This document shows positions 33,356 to 42,828 of a stretch of 64,000 nt of DNA, piece after piece; within the stretch, counting starts at the first letter, position 1; the number at the start of each line of letters is the position of its first letter. The notes under the pieces were generated by a model. That model was given only the letters and a program-made list of their open reading frames with translations. It did no database searches and had not been told where the DNA came from. The translations under genes and the position numbers were made by a program. The DNA comes from Paenibacillus_E allorhizoplanae. Lineage in GTDB: Bacteria; Bacillota; Bacilli; Paenibacillales; NBRC-103111. The stretch is from NCBI RefSeq assembly GCF_927798215.1, contig NZ_CAKMMW010000030.1, positions 1-64,000 on the forward strand, read 5' to 3'.

Positions 33356-35176
33356 TTAAGAATGGATCTGCTCGGTCGGCAGCAATTCAGGCGTCAGCGG
33401 GGAATGCACCGCAATCAGCTGTTCTTGTATCTGCAACTGCTGCGTTGCAAATTCGCGATACATCTCATGCGACTCGATGAGCTCTTGATGCGTGCCGCGG
33501 CCGGTAACGACACCTTTGTCGAGGAACACGATCTGATCCGCGTCCACGACCGTGGATAACCGATGGGCAATGACTAGCGTTGTACGTCCTTGCATCAAAT
33601 TCTGCAGCGCTTGCTGAACGACGACCTCGGACTTGCTGTCCAAACTCGAAGTAGCTTCGTCCAACATGAGAATCTTCGGATCGCGCAGCAGCGCTCTGGC
33701 AATAGCAATCCGTTGGCGTTGTCCGCCTGACAACTTAATCCCGCGCTCACCGACTTCCGTGTCATACTTCTGCGGAAGTTCTTCAATGAAGCCATCCGCA
33801 TAGGCCATCTCAGAAGCCCGCTTCAGCGCCTCTTCCGTCACTTCGTGCTGCAAGCCATAACAAATATTATCCCGTATCGTCCCCGCAATGAGCGGACTTT
33901 CCTGCGATACATAGCCGATCTGGCTGCGCCAGGAGATAAGCGAGTAATGACCAATCTTTTCTTGGCCTAGCGAGATGTTACCTTCTTGCTGCGAATAAAA
34001 ACGCTCCAGCAACGAGAACATCGTCGTCTTCCCGCTTCCGCTCGGTCCTACAATCGCGGTAACTTTACCCGATTCCATTGTAAAACTAACATCCTTGAGA
34101 ACCGATTCGCCCTCTTTATATCCAAACGATACGTTTTCGAAATGCAGGGATTGGGAAGCATCTTTGACTTGTAAACCTGCATGCGGATCTTCCTCCTCAT
34201 GATCCAGGACCTTGAGAATGGTATCCGTTGCGCCCATCGCTTTCTGCGTTTGCGTGAAAAATTGTGTAATCTGCGTTATCGGCATCACTATTTGGAATAA
34301 ATACAGCATGAAGGCCACTAACTGCCCCGCAGATATCGCGCCAGACGCTACACGCGTGCCGCCATAACCGAATAGGACGACGAACATCATTAGCATGACA
34401 AACATAATCAGCGGCGACATCAGTGCTTGAATTTTGCCTTCTTTTAGCCCAAATTTGAACAACGTCTGGATCCCTGCACTGCCTTCCTTGTATTCCACAG
34501 GCTCTGCATTAGCAGCCTTCACCAACCGAATTTCAGATAAAACGCGATTCAACACAGACGTGAAATTAGCCGTTTCGGCTTGCATGCCTTTAGAAATTTT
34601 GTACATTTGCATACCCAATGGAAAAAGGATCAGAAAAGCAATCGGGAATATGCTGAACATGATAAGTGTCATTTTCCAATCCATATATAAGAGCACGATA
34701 ATAGACCCGATAATGGAAATGCTGCCTGTAATAAAGCCCGCGGTATGCTCCGCGATAAGTCCTTTAATAATTGCGGTATCGTTCGTCATCCGAGAGATGG
34801 TATCTCCTGTTTGATTGTTGTCATAGTACCGGACTGGCAGCACAAGCAGCTTCTTCCACAAGCGATCTCGAATACCTGCCACTACGCGCTGACCTGAATA
34901 GTTAAGAAGATAAGTAGCTACACCAGAAGCTACAGCTGATGCGATGAACGCAAGAGCCATCCCGCTAATTTGCCACCAATTTAGGGATGAGATCGAGAAA
35001 TTATCAACCACATTTTTCGTGAATAGCGGGATCACCAACGACACCAGTGTGGCAATCACACTTAACCCCAGTGCAATACTTAATAAAAGCTTAGGTGGCT
35101 TCGCACTCATCATTAAGCGGAGGAAGCCCCGCCAGTTGCTTTTTTGTTTCGGTTGTTCGCTTTTCGTCATAGCCAT
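33356..35176 (-). CDS. ABC exporter, fused membrane and ATPase domains
   Basis: A 606-residue half-transporter of the BmrA/LmrA/MsbA kind. Six membrane segments lie within residues 28-320. The nucleotide-binding domain has Walker A GPSGSGKTT (about 391-399), signature LSGGQRQR (about 493), Walker B ILMLDEATSSLD (about 512-523) and the H-loop VIAHRLST. It should act as a homodimer exporting hydrophobic compounds or lipids. The gene stands alone, with no adjacent partner or regulator. Confidence 0.92.
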   Translation of the reverse strand: MAMTKSEQPKQKSNWRGFLRLMMSAKPPKLLLSIALGLSVIATLVSLVIPLFTKNVVDNFSISSLNWWQISGMALAFIASAVASGVATYLLNYSGQRVVAGIRDRLWKKLLVLPVRYYDNNQTGDTISRMTNDTAIIKGLIAEHTAGFITGSISIIGSIIVLLYMDWKMTLIMFSIFPIAFLILFPLGMQMYKISKGMQAETANFTSVLNRVLSEIRLVKAANAEPVEYKEGSAGIQTLFKFGLKEGKIQALMSPLIMFVMLMMFVVLFGYGGTRVASGAISAGQLVAFMLYLFQIVMPITQITQFFTQTQKAMGATDTILKVLDHEEEDPHAGLQVKDASQSLHFENVSFGYKEGESVLKDVSFTMESGKVTAIVGPSGSGKTTMFSLLERFYSQQEGNISLGQEKIGHYSLISWRSQIGYVSQESPLIAGTIRDNICYGLQHEVTEEALKRASEMAYADGFIEELPQKYDTEVGERGIKLSGGQRQRIAIARALLRDPKILMLDEATSSLDSKSEVVVQQALQNLMQGRTTLVIAHRLSTVVDADQIVFLDKGVVTGRGTHQELIESHEMYREFATQQLQIQEQLIAVHSPLTPELLPTEQIHS

Positions 35177-35229
35177 CTATCTCTACTCCTTTACCGTTCG
35201 GATATGATTCCGTGTGTACGTTGTATTTA

Positions 35230-35545
35230 CCTATGGATATGATCATACTCCCCTATTTTAAACAGAATATAAACGGGTTCGAATCGGTCCTCGGGCGGAA
35301 AAAGCAGCTCTGGAGGGCGAATCCCCCCCTATTCAGCCCTCGCCCCGTCTAACGGACACAGATGACCGCTAATCGATCATTGGGCTTGATTCGCATGTTC
35401 TAACGGATAACACAGCCGTTATTCTCCTAAATTGTGGTGCAATATTGCCTCCAACACGTAAATAGCGGTGCCTATGTCCGTTAGACAAGGAATTTGTGTG
35501 ATTCTCTCGAAATAGCGGCAATCGTGTCCGTTAGAATTGCACAGG
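35230..35545. repeat. Intergenic repeat family B (TCTAACGGACA units)
   Basis: TCTAACGGACA at 35348, TTCTAACGGATA at 35398, and the inverted form TGTCCGTTAGA at 35475-35485 and 35525-35535. Each is associated with an AGCGG/CCGCT or CCGTTATT partner a fixed short distance away. Units point toward each other, so the region can fold into long hairpins. No gene is present between 35177 and 35604. Confidence 0.7.
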
Positions 35546-35549
35546 AAAA

Positions 35550-35592
35550 AAACTCCCTCACGAAAGCCATACGGCTTCTCACAAGGGAGTTC
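35550..35592 (-). terminator. Terminator after the VOC protein gene
   Basis: On the minus strand AACTCCCTTGTGAGAAGCC pairs with GGCTTTCGTGAGGGAGTT, followed by a run of T. Confidence 0.85.
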
Positions 35593-35604
35593 TCATTGTT
35601 CTAC

Positions 35605-36000
35605 TTATGTCTCGGTGGCTACCTGCCACATGACTCCGTAACGATCTCGCACACGACCCAGCATCGTGCCCCAAAACATGCGTTCAAACAGCATAATAAC
35701 ATCGCCATCAATTGCTAAACCATCATAAATCGTACGTGCCTCCTCCTCATCCTTAAAGGTGAGTGCTAAATCCATGCCAGTGCCTCGATCATTGGCTTCT
35801 ATCCCTGCATCAGCCATGAAAAATCGCAAGCCCAGCGCCTGCAATTCCAAATGCATAATCAAGTGCTTCTTCGACTCTTCCATCCCAGGCAGGTCGCCAT
35901 ACGATTGAATGCTGGTGATTTCACCGCCAAACACGCTCACATAAAAGTCAGCCTGCTTTCTCGCATCGGCACTATAAATATAAGGAGATAAGGTTGCCAT
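35605..36000 (-). CDS. VOC-superfamily (PhnB-like) protein
   Basis: A 131-residue vicinal-oxygen-chelate fold protein of the PhnB/3-demethylubiquinone methyltransferase-like group. The start MATLSPYIYSADARKQADFY and the ending GRVRDRYGVMWQVATE are typical; the last is the family's D-x-x-G-x-x-W signature. Start 36000 is chosen on the basis of family N-termini. It begins five bases after the diguanylate cyclase gene on the same strand and is probably translated with it. Ligand unknown. Confidence 0.82.
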   Translation of the reverse strand: MATLSPYIYSADARKQADFYVSVFGGEITSIQSYGDLPGMEESKKHLIMHLELQALGLRFFMADAGIEANDRGTGMDLALTFKDEEEARTIYDGLAIDGDVIMLFERMFWGTMLGRVRDRYGVMWQVATET

Positions 36001-36005
36001 CGCTA

Positions 36006-37055
36006 TCACTTCATCCCTTCTGTACGAGCCCATAGCAATTGATTTTTGCCATGTGTCTTCGCTTCATATAGTAACTTATCCGCCGCGGCGACCAACTCCG
36101 ACTTACCTTGTCCCCGATCACGGAGTGCGGCACCGAAGCTCATTGTAACTTGAAACGCGTCTTTGCCATGCTCAAATACTTTGGCTCGCAGCTTATCCAA
36201 AAATACATGATAAAGCTCCGTCGCCTTATCCTGAGAATCTGTATAAAAAATAATCGCAAACTCCTCGCCACCATAGCGAAAGGCACGACCTTGTGTACTT
36301 GGGATGGACGTCTCCAATAAACTGCCGATCTCCCTCAACACCGTATCTCCCGCTTGGTGACCATAACGATCATTAATCTGCTTAAAATAGTCAATATCCC
36401 CCATCAGCAGCGTAACCGGTTGTTTACTTGAGATAGCTTCTCGTATGTGTTCTTGAAAGCTTCGATGGTTATATAGTCCAGTTAAGTAATCCTGTTTCGC
36501 TAAATTTTCAAAAATGCCTTTCTCGACAAAATGCTTTCGCTCCCTTGCTACAAGGATGCCCCCAATGAATCCAAACATAAGCAGAAAGGCAAAATTAAAA
36601 AAGTGTCGGGGCAAGTCGTCTATCCGAAATCCACCATCCACTAGCACAACTATGAAGCAATATCCGATGATGATCATCCCCGTCGCCACCATGGATCCAC
36701 GGAAACTCCAGTATAACGAAGCATGAAGAATAACCAAGTAGCCTATTGGGAGAAGTGGGCTATGTGTGCCATCTGTGAGTGCGATAATGGCGATAAATGA
36801 GAAGTAATCCATAACGACACCCAATCGCGTCACTGTGCGATAAAAGCTTGAAGCGATAGAAGTAAAATGCAGGGCCACTTCCGTAGTTCCCATATAGAGA
36901 ATAGCGACTGCTAGCATGCTCCAAAAAAGAGATAGACTCTGCGAGGCGCTGTAGTAATAGTTCAAATACACATAAGATGTAGTAACAAGAAGGAACCAAC
37001 GTACACAGCTATATGCAATTTCTAAGATATGGTCAGACTTTCTTATTTTCACCAT
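36006..37055 (-). CDS. Membrane diguanylate cyclase
   Basis: A 349-residue protein. About six membrane helices (residues 12-170) form the sensor. A GGDEF domain (about 180-345) has YRYGGEEF-type active site FRYGGEEFAIIF and upstream metal-binding MGDIDYFKQINDRYGHQAGD. The enzyme should make cyclic di-GMP from GTP. The RxxD inhibitory site normally five residues before GGEEF is absent (PSTQGRAF), so product inhibition at that site is not expected. It leads a two-gene operon with the VOC protein. Confidence 0.9.
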   Translation of the reverse strand: MVKIRKSDHILEIAYSCVRWFLLVTTSYVYLNYYYSASQSLSLFWSMLAVAILYMGTTEVALHFTSIASSFYRTVTRLGVVMDYFSFIAIIALTDGTHSPLLPIGYLVILHASLYWSFRGSMVATGMIIIGYCFIVVLVDGGFRIDDLPRHFFNFAFLLMFGFIGGILVARERKHFVEKGIFENLAKQDYLTGLYNHRSFQEHIREAISSKQPVTLLMGDIDYFKQINDRYGHQAGDTVLREIGSLLETSIPSTQGRAFRYGGEEFAIIFYTDSQDKATELYHVFLDKLRAKVFEHGKDAFQVTMSFGAALRDRGQGKSELVAAADKLLYEAKTHGKNQLLWARTEGMK

Positions 37056-37228
37056 GCTGCAATCACATCCCTACCAGATGACATTCTCCTTATTCATTCT
37101 ATAAATGATTTCTATGTCCTTCTTATCTCCGATCCCCTGTTCTTTCGCTAATTTTGTTTTTAGCAGATGGTTACTATACAATAGTAAGAGGGCACCTATG
37201 CCCCAGATATGTTCGAGGAGGTATAATC

Positions 37229-38392
37229 ATGAATACTTTTACTTTCCATAATCCAACTACCCTACATTTCGGTCAAGGACAATTAGACAAACTAACGACC
37301 GAAGTACCGAAGTATGGGAAAAATATTTTACTTGTCTATGGTGGTGGCAGCATCAAAGCCAATGGCATCTATGACAAGGTTGTTCAGCTCTTACAAGGTC
37401 TAGAAGCAACCATCGTAGAACTTAGCGGCGTTGAGCCCAACCCGAGATTAACGACCGTCCACCGCGGCGTAGCCCTGTGCCGTAGCAACAATATCGATCT
37501 CATCCTTGCAGTAGGCGGCGGCAGTGTTATCGATTGTGCGAAAGCCATTGCCGTTGGTGCCAAGTTCGATGGCGATTTCTGGGATATCGCAACCCGCAAA
37601 GCAGCAGCAACAGGCGCACTTCCGTTAGCAACCGTGCTGACAATTGCTGCGACCGGGTCCGAAATGAACTCCGGTTCTGTCATTACAAATTGGGAAACCC
37701 AAGATAAACTTGGCTGGGGAAGTCCATACTCATTCCCGAAGTTCTCTATCCTCGACCCCGCTAATACGACATCCTTGCCTGAAAATCAAACCGTATACGG
37801 CATGGTCGATATTATGTCTCACGTGTTCGAGCAATACTTCCATCATGACACGAACTCTCCTGTGCAGGATGGATTCTGCGAAACGATTCTGCGTACGGTT
37901 ATCGACACGGCTCCTCTTTTGCTAGCGGATCTGAACAATCTTGAACACCGCGCAACCATTCTGTACAGCGGCACTATGGCGCTGAATGGCACGCTAAGCA
38001 TGGGCATCCGCGGGGATTGGGCGACGCACAACCTGGAGCATGCGGTTTCCGCCGTCCATGATATTCCGCACGGCGGCGGCTTGGCCATTCTCTTCCCGAA
38101 CTGGATGACTCACAACCTCGATGCCAACGTGGGACGCTTCAAACAGTTCGCGCAGCGCGTCTTCGGCATTGATGCTGCAGGCAAATCCGATAAGCAAATT
38201 GCCGAGGAAGGTATCGCGGCATTGCGTGCGTTCTTCACCAGTATCGGCGCACCTAGCCGACTGGCTGATTACAACATCGACGAATCCAGCATCGAGCTCA
38301 TGGCCGATAAAGCCATGATTTACGGCGATTTCGGGAACTTCCAGAAGCTGACTCGCGCAGATGTCGTGAAAATTTATCAGATGTCGCTATAA
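37229..38392 (+). CDS. NADPH-dependent iron-containing alcohol dehydrogenase (YqhD/BdhA type)
   Basis: A 387-residue group III alcohol dehydrogenase, the same length as E. coli YqhD. The NADPH-binding GGGS motif (VYGGGSIKANG, about 38-48, and AVGGGSVIDCAKAI, about 94-107) is present. Metal ligands lie in DIMSHVFEQYF and DWATHNLEHAVSAVHDIPHGGGLAIL. It reduces short-chain or lipid-derived aldehydes. Start 37229 is set by GGAGG; an upstream in-frame ATG at 37154 is unlikely. A strong terminator follows. Confidence 0.92.
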   Translation: MNTFTFHNPTTLHFGQGQLDKLTTEVPKYGKNILLVYGGGSIKANGIYDKVVQLLQGLEATIVELSGVEPNPRLTTVHRGVALCRSNNIDLILAVGGGSVIDCAKAIAVGAKFDGDFWDIATRKAAATGALPLATVLTIAATGSEMNSGSVITNWETQDKLGWGSPYSFPKFSILDPANTTSLPENQTVYGMVDIMSHVFEQYFHHDTNSPVQDGFCETILRTVIDTAPLLLADLNNLEHRATILYSGTMALNGTLSMGIRGDWATHNLEHAVSAVHDIPHGGGLAILFPNWMTHNLDANVGRFKQFAQRVFGIDAAGKSDKQIAEEGIAALRAFFTSIGAPSRLADYNIDESSIELMADKAMIYGDFGNFQKLTRADVVKIYQMSL

Positions 38393-38411
38393 GACATCAT
38401 AGCTAACATGA

Positions 38412-38453
38412 AAAAGCTGCCCTCCGAGGTATCAACCTTGGGGGCGGCTTTTT
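38412..38453. terminator. Terminator after the alcohol dehydrogenase gene
   Basis: AAAAGCtGCCCtCC pairs with GGgGGCgGCTTTTT between two convergent genes. Confidence 0.85.
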
Positions 38454-38465
38454 AACTTTGAGATC

Positions 38466-40796
38466 CTAACGCTGCACAGGCAGCACCTTATAGTCGCGCC
38501 ATTCTTCCGGCAACAGACGCTGATAACGCGGCTGTAGGTACCGATCGTCAATCAGCAGCAGCATGCCGTGATCCGTTTCGGAGCGAATTAGCCTTCCGCC
38601 AGCCTGCTGTACTTTGTTCATGCCGGGATAGACATAGGCATAGTCGTAGCCGTTTTTGCCCGTGCGCTCCATGTAATCCTTGATCAGATTACGCTCAGGT
38701 CCTAGCTGTGGCAAGCCAACACCCACTACAACGACGCCCGTTAAACGATCGCCGACAAGATCAATGCCCTCGGAGAAGATCCCACCCATCACCGCAAACC
38801 CCACTAACGTCATCTCCGATCCCGCCTGAAACGCCGATAGAAAGTGCTCTCGCTCTTCCTCCGTCATTTTGGCCTGCTGGACGAGTATGTTGAGGTGCGA
38901 CGTATCCGCCGCCTCACCTACAAGATCCGTAAAAGCCTCATACACACTGCTCATATACGCATACGAAGGGAAAAACACCAAATAATTCCCCTCTCGTCCC
39001 GTGACTAGCTCATAGATCGAACGAGCAATCTGCGTACGACTGTGTTCCCGATCCTGGTAACGGGTGGAGAGCGGCTGCACGAAAACTTCCAGCTGCTCTT
39101 TCGCAAAAGGCGACGGCACCGTCACAGAGTAATCGTCTTCTCCTGCCCCTAACATGTCCATGAAATAGGACAATGGTGACAGTGTCGCCGAGAAAAACAC
39201 ATGCGCCCGATACCCCTTCCCCATCTGCCGCAGCAGATGAGATGGATCCAAGCACACGAGCTTCACGCTGACCTCGTTCCGGTCATTCACAGCTAGCGTC
39301 ACATACCGCTCGTCATATAACTTCGAGATGCGCACGAAATTTTGAGCGCCAAAATACGCATCCAAAAGTACCGCACTCGTTGAAGTACCACCGGCCGATC
39401 TCGCTAATTCCTTTTCCGCTATCGCTATAAATGCTTCCACATGCACCAATAACGATTCCGGCAGCCCAGACTCCACCATCATCTCACGATCGCCCACCTG
39501 CTTACGGAGCGCTATGAAATAGGCATTTACAGCTTTAGCCGCGTCATGGAGCTCTTTACTCACACCTTTGAATTCCCGCTGCAGCGTAAGGTAGACCGAT
39601 TTATGCAACTCACTGGCGTACATCTCCCGTGCTCGATCAACCAGATTATGCGCTTCATCAATAAGCAGCGTTGTTTTGCGCTTCTGCTCCTCAAACAGCC
39701 TTTTCAAATTCACACGCGGGTCAAAGATATAATTGTAATCACAAATCACAGCATCCGCCGCATAGGCCACATCCAATGAGAACTCGAATGGACACACGCG
39801 ATGCTTCCGTGCATACGTCTCAATCACCGAACGCGTCATCACCGTTTCCTGCCTCAGCAGATCCAGCACCGCCTCGTTTACCCGATCATAGTAGCCGTCC
39901 GCAAACTCACAGTGTGTCGGTGTACACTTGACCTCGTCCTTCAAACACACTTTCTCCTTCGCGGTTAGCGTAACCACCTGTAGCTGCAAGCCCTTGTCCT
40001 GCAACAGGTAAAAAGCTTCCTCTGCCGCCGTGCGCGTGATCGTCTTCGCCGTCAAATAAAAAAAACGCTGCAACACGCCCTCCCCCATCGCTTTCACCGA
40101 CGGGAAAAGCGTCGACATCGTCTTTCCAATGCCTGTCGGTGCCTTAGCGAATAGCTTGTGCCCATCCTGGATAGTTTTGTACACCGCCCCCACCAGCTTG
40201 CGCTGCCCTTCACGATACTGTGGAAAAGGGAACTGCAGCTCCTTGATGCTCAGATTTCTGCGCTGCTCATGGTCATATTTCACCTGTGCATACGGATAGT
40301 AGCTCTGAATCACCTCATGCACAAACCGCTCTAGTTCTTCGTAAGCAGCTTCCCTCACAAAATGCCGCGTCTCCTCCGTATCTACCTGTGTATACGTCAT
40401 CTGAACTCGCATCTGGTTTAGCTCTCGATCATGAGCAATCATGTAGGCATAACACATCGCCTGTGCCCAGTGCACAGGGTACGAATTCTCTTCAATCAGC
40501 GCAATATCTCCGGAAGTCGATTTGATTTCATCTACCGTTAATGCACCGCCGTCATCAGTCCCAGTTAGCAGCCCATCACAACGCCCATCTATAACAAATA
40601 AAAGCCCCTCATACGCAATCTCCGCAGATACATACACTTCACGTTGATCGGATTCTCCGTATTGCTTTTGCAATCTTTGATGTGCCTTTGTACCATCACT
40701 TAATGACTTACTCGACCGAAATCCCGTATCAATACTCCCACTGCTAAACACATATTCCACAAGCGAACGAACTGATATCTGAACAACAGGTAGCAT
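38466..40796 (-). CDS. RecB/Cas4-like nuclease fused to an XPD/DinG-type helicase
   Basis: A 776-residue two-domain protein. The N-terminal PD-(D/E)XK nuclease of the RecB/Cas4 kind has His39, Asp70 (VIDGRCD), Glu90-x-Lys92 (VDEIK) and the Q112-A-M-C-Y116 motif, so the catalytic set looks complete. The superfamily 2 helicase follows with Walker A APTGIGKT (219-226), four cysteines (284, 291, 296, 335) placed as in Fe-S XPD/DinG proteins, the DEAH box (380-383) and a late motif VI region (QAGGRLIRSETDHG). It should unwind 5'-to-3' and cut DNA, presumably in repair. It stands alone, not near CRISPR genes. Confidence 0.88.
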   Translation of the reverse strand: MLPVVQISVRSLVEYVFSSGSIDTGFRSSKSLSDGTKAHQRLQKQYGESDQREVYVSAEIAYEGLLFVIDGRCDGLLTGTDDGGALTVDEIKSTSGDIALIEENSYPVHWAQAMCYAYMIAHDRELNQMRVQMTYTQVDTEETRHFVREAAYEELERFVHEVIQSYYPYAQVKYDHEQRRNLSIKELQFPFPQYREGQRKLVGAVYKTIQDGHKLFAKAPTGIGKTMSTLFPSVKAMGEGVLQRFFYLTAKTITRTAAEEAFYLLQDKGLQLQVVTLTAKEKVCLKDEVKCTPTHCEFADGYYDRVNEAVLDLLRQETVMTRSVIETYARKHRVCPFEFSLDVAYAADAVICDYNYIFDPRVNLKRLFEEQKRKTTLLIDEAHNLVDRAREMYASELHKSVYLTLQREFKGVSKELHDAAKAVNAYFIALRKQVGDREMMVESGLPESLLVHVEAFIAIAEKELARSAGGTSTSAVLLDAYFGAQNFVRISKLYDERYVTLAVNDRNEVSVKLVCLDPSHLLRQMGKGYRAHVFFSATLSPLSYFMDMLGAGEDDYSVTVPSPFAKEQLEVFVQPLSTRYQDREHSRTQIARSIYELVTGREGNYLVFFPSYAYMSSVYEAFTDLVGEAADTSHLNILVQQAKMTEEEREHFLSAFQAGSEMTLVGFAVMGGIFSEGIDLVGDRLTGVVVVGVGLPQLGPERNLIKDYMERTGKNGYDYAYVYPGMNKVQQAGGRLIRSETDHGMLLLIDDRYLQPRYQRLLPEEWRDYKVLPVQR

Positions 40797-40924
40797 ACCA
40801 CGTCTCCATTTTTAGAACATTTGTTCCTTATTATACCATGTACATTGGTGAAACACTACTGGCTCCTGTCAAAGTTGATGATGGCATCGCAAACCCCTAG
40901 CTAACCCCACGCCCCACGCCAAAA

Positions 40925-40968
40925 ACCCCCTCTACGGCGAGCCTAACTCATACGCAGAAGGGGTGATT
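40925..40968 (-). terminator. Probable terminator after the M23 peptidase gene
   Basis: ACCCC-TTCT-GCG pairs with CG-tAGAGGGGGT on the minus strand with a long loop; TTTTTGG follows. Pairing is imperfect. Confidence 0.5.
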
Positions 40969-40994
40969 AGTCTTGTTACCGTATCACTTCACGA

Positions 40995-42425
40995 TCATTT
41001 CCCCCACTGAAACGGGGTTGTATTAAAAAACAAGTCCGGATTGGCCTGAATATTATGCGCCCAGAAGGTAAAATGCAGATGCGGCCCCGTGGAGAACCCC
41101 GTTGTGCCGACAAGCCCGATAATGTCGCCCTGCTTGACGCGGTCGCCAGGTTTGACGCGCAGCTCGGAGAGATGCGCGTACTGCGAGAACAGCCCCATCC
41201 CATGGTCAATATAGATGGAATTGCCGGTCAAATACAGGAGTTCCGCTAGCGCTACAACGCCATCGTTCGTAGCCTTGATCGGCGTGCCTTCTTTGGCGGC
41301 CAGATCAAGGGCCATATGCGCGCTGTCGTATTTCCCGTTCACATAACGGGTGTACCCATACGGTGTGGTCAAAATCCCCTCGATCGGCTTCACGAACGGC
41401 CCGCTGAACAAAAAACTCGGCTCCGACTTGCTGCGCGCCAGATCGATCTTCTTCTGATCGGCGTTGATGCGCGCCGTATCCTGTTTCATGCTTTCCATTT
41501 GCTCGGTAACCTTCAAGTACTGCGTCTCGAACTTCTTCCCCTTGATGGTCAGCGTCTGATCACCAATCGGATATGTGCCTGCCTTCACACTCATCGAGAT
41601 TGGCAAATACGTGAAATATCCCGCTTCATAAGGTTGAAGTGTGTAGGTTTTGCCCTGCCAAGCAATACTGCCTGGCTCCTTATGACGCACAAGCACGATA
41701 TCCCCCGGCGACGCCTGTTCCGGTATAAGCCTCCAGCTAGCGCCCATGACTGCTTTCGCGCCCGCTTCATCTTTATAGAGCAAAGCCTCCGCTTTGAGCT
41801 GCGTTAAATGGGCTTTCACCCCTTGAATGACCGCTTTTGCGTCCTTCGTCATGCCATCTATCCAACTCTGTCCACCATCCACGGTGAGCACGAGTGGGCT
41901 TTTACTATTCGTTGTGCTTGGTAATAGAGCCCAACCAATCTTCGGTGTCACGAACTGTGACTGCTTCACATCAAACATAGCCCCGTTCAGCGTAACAATA
42001 TCCACGGTCAAGCTTCCTGAGGGCGTCGTAGCTGAAACTCCTGATACGCCTTCCGCCGCACTCCCAGTCCCGCTCTCCAAGCTCAGCAGCTTTGTGATCG
42101 CTTCCAATCCATCCGTAGGCGTTCCCCCATCTGTCTGCAGGGCTTCCGTACTAGTGACTTCCTGCCAATGCGCGCCGCCATCCGAAGTTTGAGCCATCCC
42201 ATCCGCGTATTTCACCCAGCCTCGATCGAAATCAAGCATCCGAAACTCCAAGGCTTCGCGAGGTGCTGGGGTTGGTACAGGTGTTGCGACTGCGATATAT
42301 GGTACCTCCTTATTCGAAGAGGTCGATGTTTCAAACGGTGAGTCTCCCATGAAAATGACCACACCAGCAGCTAGGATGCAAGCGCCAACCAACAGTGGCC
42401 ATTGACGCCTTTTTCTTGGTCTCAC
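40995..42425 (-). CDS. Membrane-anchored M23 peptidase with Ycf48-like repeats
   Basis: A 476-residue protein. A basic start and one membrane segment (about 9-27) anchor it outside the cell. A linker of Thr/Pro and two DGG-x-x-W repeats (AQTSDGGAHWQEV near 82 and LTVDGGQSWIDG near 181), as in Ycf48-type propeller blades, precede a coiled-coil region (QMESMKQDTARINADQKKI). The C-terminal LytM/M23 domain has SAHMALDLAA and GPHLHFTF, the H-x3-D and HxH zinc ligands of an active endopeptidase. It probably trims peptidoglycan. GTG start with GGGAGGT at ten bases. Confidence 0.88.
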   Translation of the reverse strand: MRPRKRRQWPLLVGACILAAGVVIFMGDSPFETSTSSNKEVPYIAVATPVPTPAPREALEFRMLDFDRGWVKYADGMAQTSDGGAHWQEVTSTEALQTDGGTPTDGLEAITKLLSLESGTGSAAEGVSGVSATTPSGSLTVDIVTLNGAMFDVKQSQFVTPKIGWALLPSTTNSKSPLVLTVDGGQSWIDGMTKDAKAVIQGVKAHLTQLKAEALLYKDEAGAKAVMGASWRLIPEQASPGDIVLVRHKEPGSIAWQGKTYTLQPYEAGYFTYLPISMSVKAGTYPIGDQTLTIKGKKFETQYLKVTEQMESMKQDTARINADQKKIDLARSKSEPSFLFSGPFVKPIEGILTTPYGYTRYVNGKYDSAHMALDLAAKEGTPIKATNDGVVALAELLYLTGNSIYIDHGMGLFSQYAHLSELRVKPGDRVKQGDIIGLVGTTGFSTGPHLHFTFWAHNIQANPDLFFNTTPFQWGK

Positions 42426-42517
42426 AGACGTTCCTACCTCCCTTGAATGACGACAGGTTGTCTAATTATTAAGACGACTTCGTCCTCTGATTTCACTCTT
42501 CTTATGGTAACACAAAA

Positions 42518-42545
42518 AACCCGAAGACAGTTATGTCTTCGGGTT
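42518..42545 (-). terminator. Terminator after ydjO-like gene
   Basis: AACCCGAAGACA pairs perfectly with TGTCTTCGGGTT. On the minus strand TTTTTTG follows. Confidence 0.9.
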
Positions 42546-42553
42546 CTATAACG

Positions 42554-42781
42554 CTATATTTGTACGCCCTTTTTGAGCGTTTTCTGATCACTATTCGTGT
42601 TATTAACTAATGGAAGTAACTTGACACTTCGAACCATTGTGGACTGACATAAATGACATGTCGGCACGTGATCGAATGCAAAATTATCTCGCATCCAGCC
42701 TTTACAGCCTTCATTTTCACAAGACCATACCGTCACATTTTCTAGAGGCATCTCTTCAAGCGACTTTTTTCTGGAATACAT
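42554..42781 (-). CDS. Cold-inducible YdjO-like zinc-ribbon protein
   Basis: A 75-residue protein resembling B. subtilis YdjO. Two Cys pairs, CENEGC (about 20-25) and CHLC (about 42-45), form a zinc ribbon, with WMRDNFAF between them. The tail is basic and Asn-rich. It lies directly downstream of a cold-shock gene, but a terminator separates them, so it probably has its own promoter in the gap. Role unknown; the link to cold is from the family and the neighbour. Confidence 0.82.
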   Translation of the reverse strand: MYSRKKSLEEMPLENVTVWSCENEGCKGWMRDNFAFDHVPTCHLCQSTMVRSVKLLPLVNNTNSDQKTLKKGVQI

Positions 42782-42828
42782 GGATAAACCTCCTTAGAGT
42801 ACTAAGCGTCAGCTAGCTTTAAATTGAA

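Noticed and set aside
38466..40796. Part of a CRISPR type IV (CasDinG) or adaptation module
   Set aside because: No repeat array or other cas gene is present in the window.
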